A stretch of 64,000 nt of DNA from Thalassovita sp. Lineage in GTDB: Bacteria > Pseudomonadota > Alphaproteobacteria > Rhodobacterales > Rhodobacteraceae. Location: assembly GCF_963691685.1 (NCBI RefSeq), contig NZ_OY829290.1, positions 1,984,001 to 2,048,000 of the forward strand. Direction: 5' to 3'. The notes under the pieces were generated by a model. The model was not told the DNA's origin, did no database searches, and saw only the letters and a list, made by a program, of their open reading frames with translations. Shown here one piece after another: positions 53,165 through 62,909 of this stretch. Within the stretch, counting starts at the first letter, position 1. Every line of letters begins with the position of its first letter. The translations under genes were made by a program, and so were the position numbers.

Positions 53165-54479
53165 CGTTTGCAGCCTTGATATAGATCATTGGGTTTGCAG
53201 GCTTGCCGCCCACACGCACCTCATAGTGAAGGTGGGTCCCGGTTGAACGTCCGGTATTTCCCATATCACCGATGCGTTGCCCGCGCGAGACCCTTTGACC
53301 GACCTTCACGCGAATTTTCGACAGGTGAGCATAGCGCGTCTCAATTCCAAACTCATGTTGGATTTTAATCAAACGGCCATAGCCCGAGGACCACCCGGCA
53401 TGAACAATCACGCCGTCCGCGGTGGAATAGATGGGGGTGCCAGTGGGGCCGGCGAAATCCGCCCCCTTATGCAGGCGGCGCCCGCCGGTTTTCGGATCCC
53501 GGCGATAGCCGAAGCCCGAGGTAAAGCGCACCGCGTCTTTCACCGGTTTGGCAAAAGGCGCCTTGGAGGCGGCGATACGGTAGAGATTGAGGTGATCCAG
53601 CTGGCGCAGGATCCGGTTGGCGCGCAGCTCATCGGCGGACGGCTCTTCCCCTTTGGTGGAGAAGGACATCGGCATCAGCGGGCCGCCCTGACCGTCGTGG
53701 TTGGAGCGCACCTGATCGATCAGGCTCTTGGTGGAAAGGCCGGCGGCGCGGAACATCTTGTCCAGCGGTTCCACCGAAATGGTCATCGCATCTTCCAGCT
53801 GGCGGAAAATCTGGTCGTTCTGATCTTCCATCAGTTTGATCTGGAACTCCAGATCTTCGGCATCTTTCAGCGCCTGCTTGGCATCGGCCAGGATCTGATC
53901 ACGCTCGGCGGCAGTGTCCGCCAGCGCGGCAACCATGAAATCCAGCGTGTCATCAGAACCTTCTACCTTGCGGTTCTGGCCCAGCGGATCCCCGATCTGC
54001 TGCATCACCGCCAGACGGCCGCGTGCCTCATCGCGCTGATCCATGGTGTCACGCAGGTTGGACTGAATGACCTCAATGCCGGTTTCCAACTCCGCCCGGG
54101 CAATTTCCGAGGCCAGTAGCTGGCTCTGCATGTCCGAGATCTGTTCCAGCGCCAGATTGAACCGGTTCTGCGCCGCCATGGCCTCGGCCGCGCGGGTGTC
54201 GCGTTCTTCGGCCAGCAGGTTCAGGCGGTTTTCATAGGTGCGTTGATCGCGTTTCGCTTGTTCGCGGAAGTTGCCAGATCCGATGCTGTCCATCAGCAGG
54301 ATCGCCGTGGCCACAATCGCCCAGGCCACCACCGAGGCGCTGCCTGCAAAGGCAATCAGCTGGGTGGCCGGTCGCAGGCGGATAAACCGCGTGTCGCTGT
54401 CCGATCGCAGAAATAAACGACGCTCGGGGAACCAAGGTTCCAGCATGGCATCAAGTTTTGTTGCAAGACGTGTTCTCAC
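53154..54479 (-). CDS. M23 family metallopeptidase, membrane-anchored
   Basis: A LytM-type cell-wall endopeptidase. Zinc ligands are in HKGADFAGPTGTPIYSTADG (HxxxD) and THLHYEV (HxH), within a C-terminal domain of about 120 residues. Ahead of it are one membrane helix (about 40-65 from this start), a coiled coil (about 75-250) and a linker. I use the GTG at 54479, with AAAGGGGAC upstream; an upstream GTG at 54533 would add 18 residues. It overlaps bactofilin, as do bactofilin-linked M23 genes described in other alphaproteobacteria. Confidence 0.9.
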   Translation of the reverse strand: MRTRLATKLDAMLEPWFPERRLFLRSDSDTRFIRLRPATQLIAFAGSASVVAWAIVATAILLMDSIGSGNFREQAKRDQRTYENRLNLLAEERDTRAAEAMAAQNRFNLALEQISDMQSQLLASEIARAELETGIEVIQSNLRDTMDQRDEARGRLAVMQQIGDPLGQNRKVEGSDDTLDFMVAALADTAAERDQILADAKQALKDAEDLEFQIKLMEDQNDQIFRQLEDAMTISVEPLDKMFRAAGLSTKSLIDQVRSNHDGQGGPLMPMSFSTKGEEPSADELRANRILRQLDHLNLYRIAASKAPFAKPVKDAVRFTSGFGYRRDPKTGGRRLHKGADFAGPTGTPIYSTADGVIVHAGWSSGYGRLIKIQHEFGIETRYAHLSKIRVKVGQRVSRGQRIGDMGNTGRSTGTHLHYEVRVGGKPANPMIYIKAANDVF

Positions 54480-54604
54480 CCGTCTGTCCCCTTTGTCCCC
54501 ACTCGTCGTGGCCCGTTTCTGTGACAGGTCCACCGGCTAAGGTGTTTAACAGCCCACCCGCGTATGGCAACAAATTTAGACGAATAGGGCCGGAATACGG
54601 ACGT

Positions 54605-54627
54605 ATTTCCGCCGATTTGGCGGAAAT
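54605..54627. repeat. Inverted repeat upstream of the M23-bactofilin operon
   Basis: ATTTCCGCC (54605-54613) and GGCGGAAAT (54619-54627) form a perfect 9-bp inverted repeat with a 5-nt loop, about 130 nt before the M23 start. It could be an operator. A second hairpin CCGCCACCA / TGGTGGCGG lies just beyond. Confidence 0.5.
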
Positions 54628-54744
54628 TTGCCGATTCTGAAGGGGTTAGAGGGGGCAGAAAGCCGCCGCCACCAACGCACGGATGGTGGCGGATGAAGGG
54701 GGGATGCACGCAGGGCGCGCATGCGGGCGGGTATCGTTTGGCCC

Positions 54745-55581
54745 TTAGGCCGGGCGACCCTTCGCCGGGGTCTGGTCCGCCAGCGGCCAGTAGAAATCGG
54801 GCGGCAATCCGGCTTCGGCGCGCTTTTCCTCATTAAAGGGCGGTTTCAGCGCGCCGTGGAAATACTTGCGCACCAGGGCGTGAAACTCATCCTTCGGGTC
54901 CAGCTCATGACGGCCACACAGGAAATGGAACCACTTGGAGCCATAGGCGACATGGCCGACTTCTTCGGCGTAGATGACCTCCAGCGCTTCGATGGTGGCG
55001 GTTTCCTTGGCGTTCTGGAAGATCTTGATCATGCCGGGTGTCACATCCAGCCCGCGCGCCTCCAGCACCATGGGGACCACGGCAAGGCGGCCCATGATGT
55101 CATCCACCGTGTCTTCGGCGGCGCGCCACATGCCGGCATGGGCTGGCATCGCGCCATAATGGCTGCCCATCGCTTCAAGGCAGTCGCATACCATGTTGAA
55201 ATGTTTGGATTCTTCGTCGGCTGATTTGACCCAGTCATCGTAGAAACCCAGCGGCATTTTGATATGGCCAAAACGCGCGATGATGTCCCAGTGCAGGTCC
55301 ACGGCGTTCAGTTCGATATGGGCCACCGCATGCAGGATCGCCTTGCGCCCCCCGGGGCTGCCGGGGCGACGACGCGGCACGTCGCGGGGATCCAGCAGCT
55401 CTGGCTGCTCCGGGCGGGCCGGGCGCAGGGGTGGTTCCGCTTCGCCCACGGTCAACGGGGTACCGGCCGCGCGGGCGGCAAACCATTCTGCGGCGTATTT
55501 ATGCGACAGCGCGGTTTTGGCGCGGCCATCGGCGGTGGTGAGAACCTCCACCGCCATCTGTGTCAGAGTTTTCTGGCTCAT
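54745..55581 (-). CDS. Ferritin-like DUF455 protein
   Basis: A 278-residue protein of the DUF455 family, all-helical and ferritin-like. Likely di-metal ligands are in HAVAHIELNAVDLHWD, SADEESKHFNM and EVIYAEEVGHVAYG, matching the Glu/His pattern of diiron four-helix bundles. Its substrate is unknown; a related fold is found in MiaE-type tRNA hydroxylases. It stands alone with an ATG start. Confidence 0.85.
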   Translation of the reverse strand: MSQKTLTQMAVEVLTTADGRAKTALSHKYAAEWFAARAAGTPLTVGEAEPPLRPARPEQPELLDPRDVPRRRPGSPGGRKAILHAVAHIELNAVDLHWDIIARFGHIKMPLGFYDDWVKSADEESKHFNMVCDCLEAMGSHYGAMPAHAGMWRAAEDTVDDIMGRLAVVPMVLEARGLDVTPGMIKIFQNAKETATIEALEVIYAEEVGHVAYGSKWFHFLCGRHELDPKDEFHALVRKYFHGALKPPFNEEKRAEAGLPPDFYWPLADQTPAKGRPA

Positions 55582-55614
55582 GCGCCCCTCACTATCGATC
55601 TTGGGGCGCTTGTC

Positions 55615-56070
55615 TCACAGTGCTTTGACCGCGTCCAGAACCTCTTCGACGTGGCCCTTAACCTTTACTTTACGCCATTCGCGTACAATCGCCCCGGTGC
55701 CATTAATCAGAAAGGTAGACCGCTCAATCCCCATGAATTTTTTGCCATACATGGATTTTTCCTTCCAAACGCCGAAGTCCTCACAGGCGGTGGTTTCCTC
55801 ATCCGACAGCAAAGGTATGCCCAAATCCTTCTTCTCGCGGAATTTTGCGTGACTGGCGATACTGTCTTTGGATATGCCGAACACCAGGGCGCCCAGGGCT
55901 TCGAAATCTGCTTTCATGGCAGTGAACCCTTGGGCTTCGGTGGTGCAGCCGGGCGTGTTGTCGCGCGGGTAGAAAAACAACACAACCGGGGCCGGGCGCA
56001 GCGCCGACAGGGTGACGGGATCGCCGCCATCCTGCGGCAAGGTGAAATCGGGGGCAGGGCTATGTGACAC
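55615..56070 (-). CDS. bcp: Peroxiredoxin of the BCP/PrxQ type
   Basis: Reduces hydroperoxides with a peroxidatic cysteine, Cys42 in NTPGCTTEA. It has 151 residues, from a GTG preceded by GAGGAC. The resolving cysteine usually five residues on (as in E. coli BCP) is missing here; a Cys near residue 95 (TTACEDFGVW) may take over. Other family features are the FFYPRDNTPGC loop, and the late FLINGTGAIVREWRKVKVKGH strand. Divergent from the large AsmA-like gene. Confidence 0.93.
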   Translation of the reverse strand: MSHSPAPDFTLPQDGGDPVTLSALRPAPVVLFFYPRDNTPGCTTEAQGFTAMKADFEALGALVFGISKDSIASHAKFREKKDLGIPLLSDEETTACEDFGVWKEKSMYGKKFMGIERSTFLINGTGAIVREWRKVKVKGHVEEVLDAVKAL

Positions 56071-56200
56071 GTCTTGTCCTCTAAATTGAATATGCTTGGC
56101 AGTAGGTATAGCCTTGCATCAAGAAGATGAAAGTCATCCGCCCAAAAATGCCGCAGCAAGCGGCAGACGCGGAGAGGGACGAGCAGCAGGAGCGCAAGCG

Positions 56201-59200
56201 GTGGAGCCCGCACAGACGCCAGATGACCCAAAAGAGGCGCCGGTGACCCAACCCGTCGACGAAGCTGTCGACACACCGGCACCCGCAGCACCGCGTAAAC
56301 GCCGCCGCCTGTTGCGCGCGGGCCTTTGGAGCTGTGGCTGCATGGGGCTGTTGCTGATTGCGCTGGTCATTGTGGCGTTGCTGCTGATCGGGCGTGAAAT
56401 GTCGGTCCCGACTTGGATGCACAGCCGGCTGGAGGCGCGGCTGTCCACCATGGTGCCTGGGGCAGAGGTGCGTTTTGAGGGGATCAACTTTGAGGTTTCC
56501 TCCAGCCTGAAACCCCGGGTGCTGCTGCAGGGGGTAGAGATTGATGGCAAAGATGGCCGCCCGATCCTGGCCTTGGGCGAGCTGGAAACAGGTCTGGCCG
56601 CGCGGCCTTTGCTGGATGGCAAAATGCGGCTGGGCAAACTGCGGGTCTCGGGCGCAGAACTGTTTGTGCGTCGCCGTGCGGACGGGACCTTTGATTTGGC
56701 CTTCGGCGCCAGCCTGCCAGAGGTTGAGCAGGCCGCCAGCCCGGCCGAGCTGATCGCCAATCTAGACCGGCTGATGCAAAGCGATGAGCTGCGCCATCTG
56801 CGCGATGTCACCGCGGAGGCGATGATCCTGCGGTTTGAGGATGCCCGTGTGGGCCGCGCCTGGACGGTGGATGGCGGCCGCGTCAGCCTGACCCGGGAAG
56901 GCGATGATCTGCGCATTCGGGGCGATATGGCGCTGCTGGGTGGGCATCAATATGTCACCACGGTCGAAACCAATTTTGAAAGCAAGATCGGCGAAACCAC
57001 CGCACGTTTCGGGATGAGTTTTGAGGATATGCCGGGGCCGGATATTGCGGTGCAATCAGCCGCCGTCGCCTGGCTGGAAGCGGTGCAAGCCCCCATTTCC
57101 GGTGCGCTGCGCGGCTCGGTCACGCCGGCGGGCGATCTGGGTCCGATCAGCGGCACCTTGCAGATCGCTGAGGGCGTGATCCAGCCCACGGCGGAAACCA
57201 AACCGGTGCCGTTCCGCTCGGCCCGAAGCTATTTTACCTTTGATCCGGTCAGCCAGAGCCTCAGCTTTGATGAGTTGACCGTGGACAGCAACTGGGTGTC
57301 GCTGAAGGCCGAAGGCAAGGCGGTGCTGCAGGGGCTGGAAGCGGGCATTCCCGAGGCGTTTCAAGGCCAGTTTACCCTGACCGATCTGACGGCCGCCCCC
57401 GAAGGTCTGGTGCCCGAGCCAGTGTCAGTTGATCGCGCGGCGATGAGTTTCCGGCTGACGCTGGATCCGTTTGAACTGCATATGGGCGAACTGACGCTGG
57501 AGGCCGAGGGTCAGACGTTGGTCGCCAATGGCCGGGCGCGTGCTGCGGAGGATGGCTGGGCGCTGTCGGTTTCGGCGCAGGCGGCCTCCCTGGATCCCAA
57601 GGCCGTTTTGCGCCTCTGGCCTGAGGAGTTTCGGGTGAAAAACCGCAAGTGGGTTGCAGAAAACATCTACCATGCGGATATTCGAAACGGCCATTTTGCC
57701 TACCGCAAGATGCCCGGGCAAGAGCATGATATCTTTGCCAGTTTTGAGTTTCAGGACGCCAATGTGCGCTACTCGCGCCACCTGCCACCGATTGAGGCGG
57801 GCATGGGCCACGGCGTGCTGGAAGGCAAACGTTTCGCGGTCACCGGCGATGGTGGCTATATCACCCCGCCGGAGGGCGGGCGGATCGATATCACCGGCAC
57901 CACCTTTATTATTCCCGACATCACCATCAAACCCGCCCCGGCGGAGGTTAATCTGGTCGCGCGCAGCAACCTGACCGCGGCGCTGTCGCTGATCAACCTG
58001 CCACCCCTGTCGGTGCTGGATAAGGCCGGGCGGGATCTGGAACTGGCAACCGGGCAGGTAGCGGCCACGGGGCAGCTGCGGATGCCGCTGAAAAAGGGCC
58101 TGCCGCCGGAAATGGTGCGCTATGAGATTGAGGCGTTGCTGGCTGGCATGGAAAGCACCACGCTGGTGCCGGAAAAGACGCTGCGTGCGGATCGGCTGGA
58201 ACTGTCGGTGGACAATGACCGGCTGGTGATCATCGGGCCCGGCACCGTGGATGGCGTGCCCTTTGATGCGGTTTATGAAAGTGGCCTCAGCAAAGAAGAA
58301 CGTGGCAAGGCACAGGTTTACGGCACGGTTGATATCACACCTGAGGCGCTGGAGGCGCTGAACATCACCCTGCCCAAAGGCACCCTGCGCGGTGCGGGTG
58401 AGGGGCGGATGACGCTTTTGTTGGAAAAGGATCAGCCGCCGCTGTTTGAGCTGACCAGCGATCTGGCCGGTCTGGGCCTGTCGGTGCCGCCGCTTGGCTG
58501 GTCCTTGCCGCAATCGCGCGAAGGGGAGTTTTCCATCCGCGGCGCGCTGAGCAAACCGGTACGGGTTGATGCGCTGTCCCTGCGTGCGCCGGGGCTCAGC
58601 GCTGCGGGGCGGCTGACGCTTGCGGCGGATGGCGGATTGAAAAGTGCGCGCTTTGACAGGGTGCAGGCCGGGGGCTGGCTGGATGCGCCGGTGATCTTGA
58701 CCGGACGGGGCAAGGGCCGCCCGCCTGCGGTCAGCCTGCCTGGCGGCACAGTGGATCTGAGCCGCAGGCCCCCCAGCGCCAATGGTGGCTCCACCGCCGG
58801 GGGCAGCACCCCGTTGGAGGTCAAACTGGACCGGCTGCGCATTTCGGATGGGATCAGCCTGACCGGTCTGACGGGGCGTTTTAACGCAGGTGTGGGGCTG
58901 AACGGCGATTTTACTGCACGGGTCAACGGCGCGGCGGCGATCACCGGCCGTGTGGCGAGTGCCGGTAGCCGCGCCAGCTATGAGATCCGCAGCGAAGATG
59001 CCGGCGGCGTGTTCAAAGCGGCCGGGCTGCTGAAACAGGCGCGCGATGGTGACATGCTGCTGCGCCTGTCGCCGGCCACGCAGCAGGGGCATTACGATGG
59101 CACGCTGCAGGTATCAAACACCCGGGTGACTGAGGTGCCGGCGCTGGCCAGCCTGCTGCATGCGGTCAGCGTGGTTGGCGTGTTGGAGCAGATGGCCGGC

Positions 59201-59545
59201 GGCGGCATCATGTTTTCCGATGTGGAGGCCAAGTTCCGCCTGACCCCGGAGCAGCTGCTGTTGCAGAAATCCTCGGCCGTGGGGGCCTCGATGGGGATTT
59301 CGATGGATGGGATCTTTTACCTGAAGTCGGGCACGATGGATTTTCAGGGCGTGTTGTCACCGGTCTATATGTTCAACGGCATCGGCGCCATTCTGACCCG
59401 TAAGGGCGAAGGGCTGATCGGCTTTAACTATCTGCTGAAAGGGTCGGCAGAAAATCCGCGGGTGCAGGTCAATCCGCTGTCGCTCTTTACACCCGGCATG
59501 TTTAGAGAGATATTCCGCCGCCCACCGCCGCAGGTGGGGCAGTAA
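56201..59545 (+). CDS. Large AsmA-like / DUF3971-type outer-membrane biogenesis protein
   Basis: A bitopic membrane protein of about 1114 residues. One hydrophobic helix (about 41-65, LLLIALVIVALLLIG) anchors it, with the rest periplasmic. The long beta-rich body is of the AsmA/YhdP type, with a typical C-terminal AsmA-like domain (KFRLTPEQLLLQKSSAVGASMGISMDGIFYLKSGTMDFQGVLSPVYMFNGIGAIL). Such proteins are thought to move phospholipids toward the outer membrane. I use the GTG at 56201, which has AGGAG eight bases upstream; TTG at 56096 gives a longer, low-complexity N-terminus. DUF3971 may be present. Confidence 0.88.
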   Translation: MEPAQTPDDPKEAPVTQPVDEAVDTPAPAAPRKRRRLLRAGLWSCGCMGLLLIALVIVALLLIGREMSVPTWMHSRLEARLSTMVPGAEVRFEGINFEVSSSLKPRVLLQGVEIDGKDGRPILALGELETGLAARPLLDGKMRLGKLRVSGAELFVRRRADGTFDLAFGASLPEVEQAASPAELIANLDRLMQSDELRHLRDVTAEAMILRFEDARVGRAWTVDGGRVSLTREGDDLRIRGDMALLGGHQYVTTVETNFESKIGETTARFGMSFEDMPGPDIAVQSAAVAWLEAVQAPISGALRGSVTPAGDLGPISGTLQIAEGVIQPTAETKPVPFRSARSYFTFDPVSQSLSFDELTVDSNWVSLKAEGKAVLQGLEAGIPEAFQGQFTLTDLTAAPEGLVPEPVSVDRAAMSFRLTLDPFELHMGELTLEAEGQTLVANGRARAAEDGWALSVSAQAASLDPKAVLRLWPEEFRVKNRKWVAENIYHADIRNGHFAYRKMPGQEHDIFASFEFQDANVRYSRHLPPIEAGMGHGVLEGKRFAVTGDGGYITPPEGGRIDITGTTFIIPDITIKPAPAEVNLVARSNLTAALSLINLPPLSVLDKAGRDLELATGQVAATGQLRMPLKKGLPPEMVRYEIEALLAGMESTTLVPEKTLRADRLELSVDNDRLVIIGPGTVDGVPFDAVYESGLSKEERGKAQVYGTVDITPEALEALNITLPKGTLRGAGEGRMTLLLEKDQPPLFELTSDLAGLGLSVPPLGWSLPQSREGEFSIRGALSKPVRVDALSLRAPGLSAAGRLTLAADGGLKSARFDRVQAGGWLDAPVILTGRGKGRPPAVSLPGGTVDLSRRPPSANGGSTAGGSTPLEVKLDRLRISDGISLTGLTGRFNAGVGLNGDFTARVNGAAAITGRVASAGSRASYEIRSEDAGGVFKAAGLLKQARDGDMLLRLSPATQQGHYDGTLQVSNTRVTEVPALASLLHAVSVVGVLEQMAGGGIMFSDVEAKFRLTPEQLLLQKSSAVGASMGISMDGIFYLKSGTMDFQGVLSPVYMFNGIGAILTRKGEGLIGFNYLLKGSAENPRVQVNPLSLFTPGMFREIFRRPPPQVGQ

Positions 59546-59613
59546 CCGCAGGCCTATCTGCTTTGCCCCAAGCTGCCTATGCCCCAAGCCGCCTTTACCC
59601 AAGAACGGATCCG

Positions 59614-60666
59614 ATGAAACTCTCTGATTTCGATTTCGACCTGCCTGAAACCCTGATTGCCACCCGGCCTGCGAAACCGCGGTCCTCGGCGCGGATGCTG
59701 GTCTGTGACGGCGGTGCGATCCATGATCAGGTGGCGATCGATCTGCCCGATTGGCTGCGGCCCGGCGACCGGTTGGTTTTGAATGACACCAAGGTGATCC
59801 CGGCGCGTCTGTTTGGCGAACGTCCGCGTCTGGGCGCCGAGGGGCCAACCCGGGCCAAGATGGATGTGACCTTGCTGGAACCCCGCGCCGATGGCACATG
59901 GGCGGCGCTGCTGAAACCGCTGAAAAAGATCCGCGAGGGTGAGGTGATTGAGTTTTCCGCCGCCTTGTCCGCCACGCTGGAGGCGAAAGAGGACGGGCAG
60001 GCGCATCTGCGGTTCAACCTGACGGGCGATGATTTCGACGCCGCGCTGGCCGAGGCCGGTGCGATGCCACTGCCGCCTTATATCGCCGCCAAACGTGCCG
60101 CGGATGAGCAGGATAAAGAAGACTACCAGACGCTTTGGGCCAAAAACGCGGGCGCAGTCGCCGCGCCAACCGCATCGCTGCATTTTGACAAGGCGCTGAT
60201 GGCGGCGCTGGAGGCGCGCGGTGTCAGTTTCACCCATGTGACCCTGCATGTGGGCGCGGGCACCTTCCTTCCGGTCAAGGTGGAGGATGTGACCACCCAT
60301 AAGATGCACGCCGAATGGGGCCAGGTCAGTGAGGCCGCCGCCACGGAGATGCGCGCGACCAAAGCTGCGGGCGGCCGGGTGATCCCGGTGGGCACCACGG
60401 CGCTGCGGTTGATCGAAAGCGCTGCGCGCGGGGGGCAGATTGCAGCCTGGGAAGGCGAGACGGATATCTTCATCTACCCCGGCTTTCAGTTCAATGTCAC
60501 TGACGCGCTGATGACCAACTTCCACCTGCCGAAATCGACCCTGTTGATGCTGGTCTCTGCCTTGATGGGCAAAGAGGTGATGGATCAGGTCTATGCCCAT
60601 GCGGTGGCTGAGGGCTATCGCTTCTTCTCCTATGGCGATGCCTCGCTTTTGATCCCCAAGGTTTGA
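59614..60666 (+). CDS. queA: S-adenosylmethionine:tRNA ribosyltransferase-isomerase
   Basis: Adds the epoxycyclopentanediol ring to preQ1-modified tRNA in queuosine synthesis, using S-adenosylmethionine. It has 350 residues. MKLSDFDFDLPETLIATRPAKPRSSARMLV, GDRLVLNDTKVIPARLFGER and HVTLHVGAGTFLPVKVEDVTTHKMHAEW are diagnostic, as is GFQFNVTDALMTNFHLPKSTLLMLVSALMG. It follows the AsmA-like gene on the same strand. Confidence 0.96.
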   Translation: MKLSDFDFDLPETLIATRPAKPRSSARMLVCDGGAIHDQVAIDLPDWLRPGDRLVLNDTKVIPARLFGERPRLGAEGPTRAKMDVTLLEPRADGTWAALLKPLKKIREGEVIEFSAALSATLEAKEDGQAHLRFNLTGDDFDAALAEAGAMPLPPYIAAKRAADEQDKEDYQTLWAKNAGAVAAPTASLHFDKALMAALEARGVSFTHVTLHVGAGTFLPVKVEDVTTHKMHAEWGQVSEAAATEMRATKAAGGRVIPVGTTALRLIESAARGGQIAAWEGETDIFIYPGFQFNVTDALMTNFHLPKSTLLMLVSALMGKEVMDQVYAHAVAEGYRFFSYGDASLLIPKV

Positions 60667-60835
60667 TCCCTCAGTCTGCCGCCGCAATCGACACCTGATT
60701 TTTCTGCCCCGGCGGATTGGAAACGACCCGGCCGGGTCGTTTTCATCTCATCTTTCGGCGGCTTGCTAAGTTACCCAGCGATTCTGTTTAGTCATCCTGG
60801 CCCCGTCCTTGGGCCCCCCAGCTGGGACAACGAAA

Positions 60836-62104
60836 ATGATCCAGATCCTGTCGAGCGCCTGGGCGCTGTTTCTTGGTTTGATGCTCCTGATGGTCGGCAA
60901 CGGCCTGCAGGGGACTTTGCTTGGTGTGCGTGGCGATATCGAAGGGTTTTCGACCTTTGAAATGTCGATTGTGATGTCGGCCTATTTCGTCGGCTTTCTG
61001 GGCGGATCGCGCATGGCGCCTGAGATGATCCGCCGCGTGGGTCACGTGCGGGTCTTTGCGGCGCTGGCCTCGATGGTGTCGGCGGTGCTGATCCTTTACC
61101 CGGTGCTGGCACATCCCGTCGCCTGGGCCCTGGGCCGGGTGGTGATCGGCTTCTGTTTCTCGGGCGTTTATGTGACGGCGGAAAGCTGGATCAACAATGC
61201 GGCCGACAATGAAAACCGCGGCAAGGCGCTGTCGCTTTACATGATCGTGCAGATGACCGGGATCGTATCGGCGCAGGGGCTTTTGTTGGTGGCGGATCCG
61301 TCGGGCTACGTGCTGTTTGTGATCCCCTCGGTGCTGGTTTCGATCTCATTCGCGCCGATTTTGCTGTCGATCACCCCGACGCCGGCCTTTGACACCACCA
61401 AACCCCTGTCGATCAAAGAGCTGTTGGAGCTGTCACCCCTGGGCTGCATGGGTATGTTCCTCTTGGGTGGTGTCTTTGCGGCGCAGTTTGGCATGGCGGC
61501 GGTTTACGGCGGGGAGGTTGGGCTGACATTGCCGCAGATCTCGATCTTTGTGGCGGCGTTTTATGTTGGGGCGGTTCTGCTGCAATACCCGCTGGGCTGG
61601 CTGTCGGACCGGATGGACCGGCGGGTGCTGATCGTGGCGGTCTCCTTGGTGGGGGGCATTGGCGCGGTTGTGGGTATGGTGCTTGGCGGCCAGTTCCAGA
61701 TCCTGCTGGTTGCGGCCTTCCTGATCGGCGGCACCTCAAACCCGCTTTATTCGTTGCTGGTGGCCTATACCAATGACTTCCTGGACCCTGATGACATGGC
61801 GGCCGCGTCGGGTGGTCTGGTGTTCATCAACGGGCTGGGTGCGATCCTGGGGCCTGTGATCGCGGGGTGGATCATGTCGGTTTCCGGGCCGCAGGGCTAT
61901 TTCTTTGTGATTGCGGTGCTGATGCTGAGTATGGCGGGCTATGCGCTCTACCGGATGACGCAGCGCGCAGCGATTCCGGCCGAAGACACCACCACATACA
62001 CCCCCGTTATGCCCTCAGCGACGCCGGTTGCGGTGGAGTTTGCGCGGGAATACGCAATTGATAGCGCAAACGAAGAAGACGATGCGCAAAATGACGGGAA
62101 TTAA
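60836..62104 (+). CDS. MFS transporter, YcaD-like
   Basis: A 422-residue transporter with about 12 hydrophobic helices, similar to YcaD-type MFS proteins (QGTLLGVRGDIEGFSTFEMSIVMSAYFVGFLGGSR near the N-terminus, PLGWLSDRMDRRVLIV in the middle, the latter being MFS motif A). The last ~50 residues are hydrophilic and probably cytoplasmic. No substrate is known. A start upstream at 60809 would add nine residues. Terminator follows. Confidence 0.9.
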   Translation: MIQILSSAWALFLGLMLLMVGNGLQGTLLGVRGDIEGFSTFEMSIVMSAYFVGFLGGSRMAPEMIRRVGHVRVFAALASMVSAVLILYPVLAHPVAWALGRVVIGFCFSGVYVTAESWINNAADNENRGKALSLYMIVQMTGIVSAQGLLLVADPSGYVLFVIPSVLVSISFAPILLSITPTPAFDTTKPLSIKELLELSPLGCMGMFLLGGVFAAQFGMAAVYGGEVGLTLPQISIFVAAFYVGAVLLQYPLGWLSDRMDRRVLIVAVSLVGGIGAVVGMVLGGQFQILLVAAFLIGGTSNPLYSLLVAYTNDFLDPDDMAAASGGLVFINGLGAILGPVIAGWIMSVSGPQGYFFVIAVLMLSMAGYALYRMTQRAAIPAEDTTTYTPVMPSATPVAVEFAREYAIDSANEEDDAQNDGN

Positions 62105-62109
62105 TACAG

Positions 62110-62147
62110 AACCGTTGCAAAAATTGACTGTTCTTCAACGGTTTTTC
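62110..62147 (+). terminator. Rho-independent terminator after the MFS gene
   Basis: AACCGTTG (62110-62117) pairs with CAACGGTT (62136-62143) and is followed by TTTC. Confidence 0.75.
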
Positions 62148-62197
62148 GTTATTAACCTTGGGTCATCGAGGGTGCCGTTTGCGAACAGGAGGCAGGC

Positions 62198-62821
62198 ATG
62201 AACGGGGCAGCAAAAGCAACTCAGGAACCGATGGTCGGGGCAGACGAGGTTCTGAAATTCTGGCTGGATGAAGTGGGGCCAGACGGCTGGTATGCGGTGG
62301 ATGAAAAACTGGATGCCACCATCCTCAGCCGTTTTGGCGAAGCATGGCGTCAGGCGCAGGAGGGCAAGTTCGGCATGTGGCTGACCTACCCGTCGGGCGC
62401 CTTAGCCTATATCATTCTGCTGGATCAGTTCCCACGCAATATGTTCCGTGGCAAAGGTGAGGCTTTTGCGACCGATAAGGCGGCGCTGGCCGCGGCCAAG
62501 ATCGCCATTGATCATAAGTGGGACATGAAGATTGATGAGCCAGCGCGCCAGTTCTTCTATCTGCCGCTGATGCATTCAGAAAACCTGTGTGATCAGGAAC
62601 GCTGTGTGCGGATGATGAAGGAACGGATGCCAGAAACCGGCCCCAGCAACCTGCTGCACGCCAAGGCGCATCGCAAAGTGATCCGTGATTTCGGCCGTTT
62701 CCCTTATCGCAATGAGGCGCTGAACCGGCACTGCACGCCGCAGGAAAAGGACTTCCTTGCCAACAGCGGTTACGGCGATGTGGTGCGCGCGCTGCAGGCG
62801 GCGGTGGCCACACCGGCATAA
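62198..62821 (+). CDS. DUF924 family protein
   Basis: A 207-residue soluble protein of the DUF924 family, recognised from VLKFWLDEVGPDGWYAVD, the AYIILLDQFPRNMFRGKGEAFATDKAAL segment, and FFYLPLMHSENLCDQERCVRMM, followed by KAHRKVIRDFGRFPYRNEALNR. The family is all-helical, TPR-like, with no known function. An ACAGGAGG box precedes the ATG. A terminator separates it from lpdA. Confidence 0.92.
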   Translation: MNGAAKATQEPMVGADEVLKFWLDEVGPDGWYAVDEKLDATILSRFGEAWRQAQEGKFGMWLTYPSGALAYIILLDQFPRNMFRGKGEAFATDKAALAAAKIAIDHKWDMKIDEPARQFFYLPLMHSENLCDQERCVRMMKERMPETGPSNLLHAKAHRKVIRDFGRFPYRNEALNRHCTPQEKDFLANSGYGDVVRALQAAVATPA

Positions 62822-62868
62822 TCAAGGGCGCGTTGCCTCTTGAAATTTGTGTAAAAAGAATATGTTAG

Positions 62869-62903
62869 ACCCCGCATGCGCATGAAATCGCTGCGGGGTT
62901 TTC
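62869..62903 (+). terminator. Rho-independent terminator of the DUF924 gene
   Basis: ACCCCGCA pairs with TGCGGGGT around a loop of about 15 nt, followed by TTTCTG. It ends just before the lpdA promoter. Confidence 0.75.
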
Positions 62904-62909
62904 TGTTTG

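Noticed and set aside
57425..59092. 555-residue reading frame antisense to the AsmA-like gene
   Set aside because: Antisense shadow without any recognisable domain; the plus-strand protein is clear.
62124..62150. TTGACT as a -35 element for the DUF924 gene
   Set aside because: It lies inside the loop of the MFS terminator hairpin, and no convincing -10 element follows at the right spacing.
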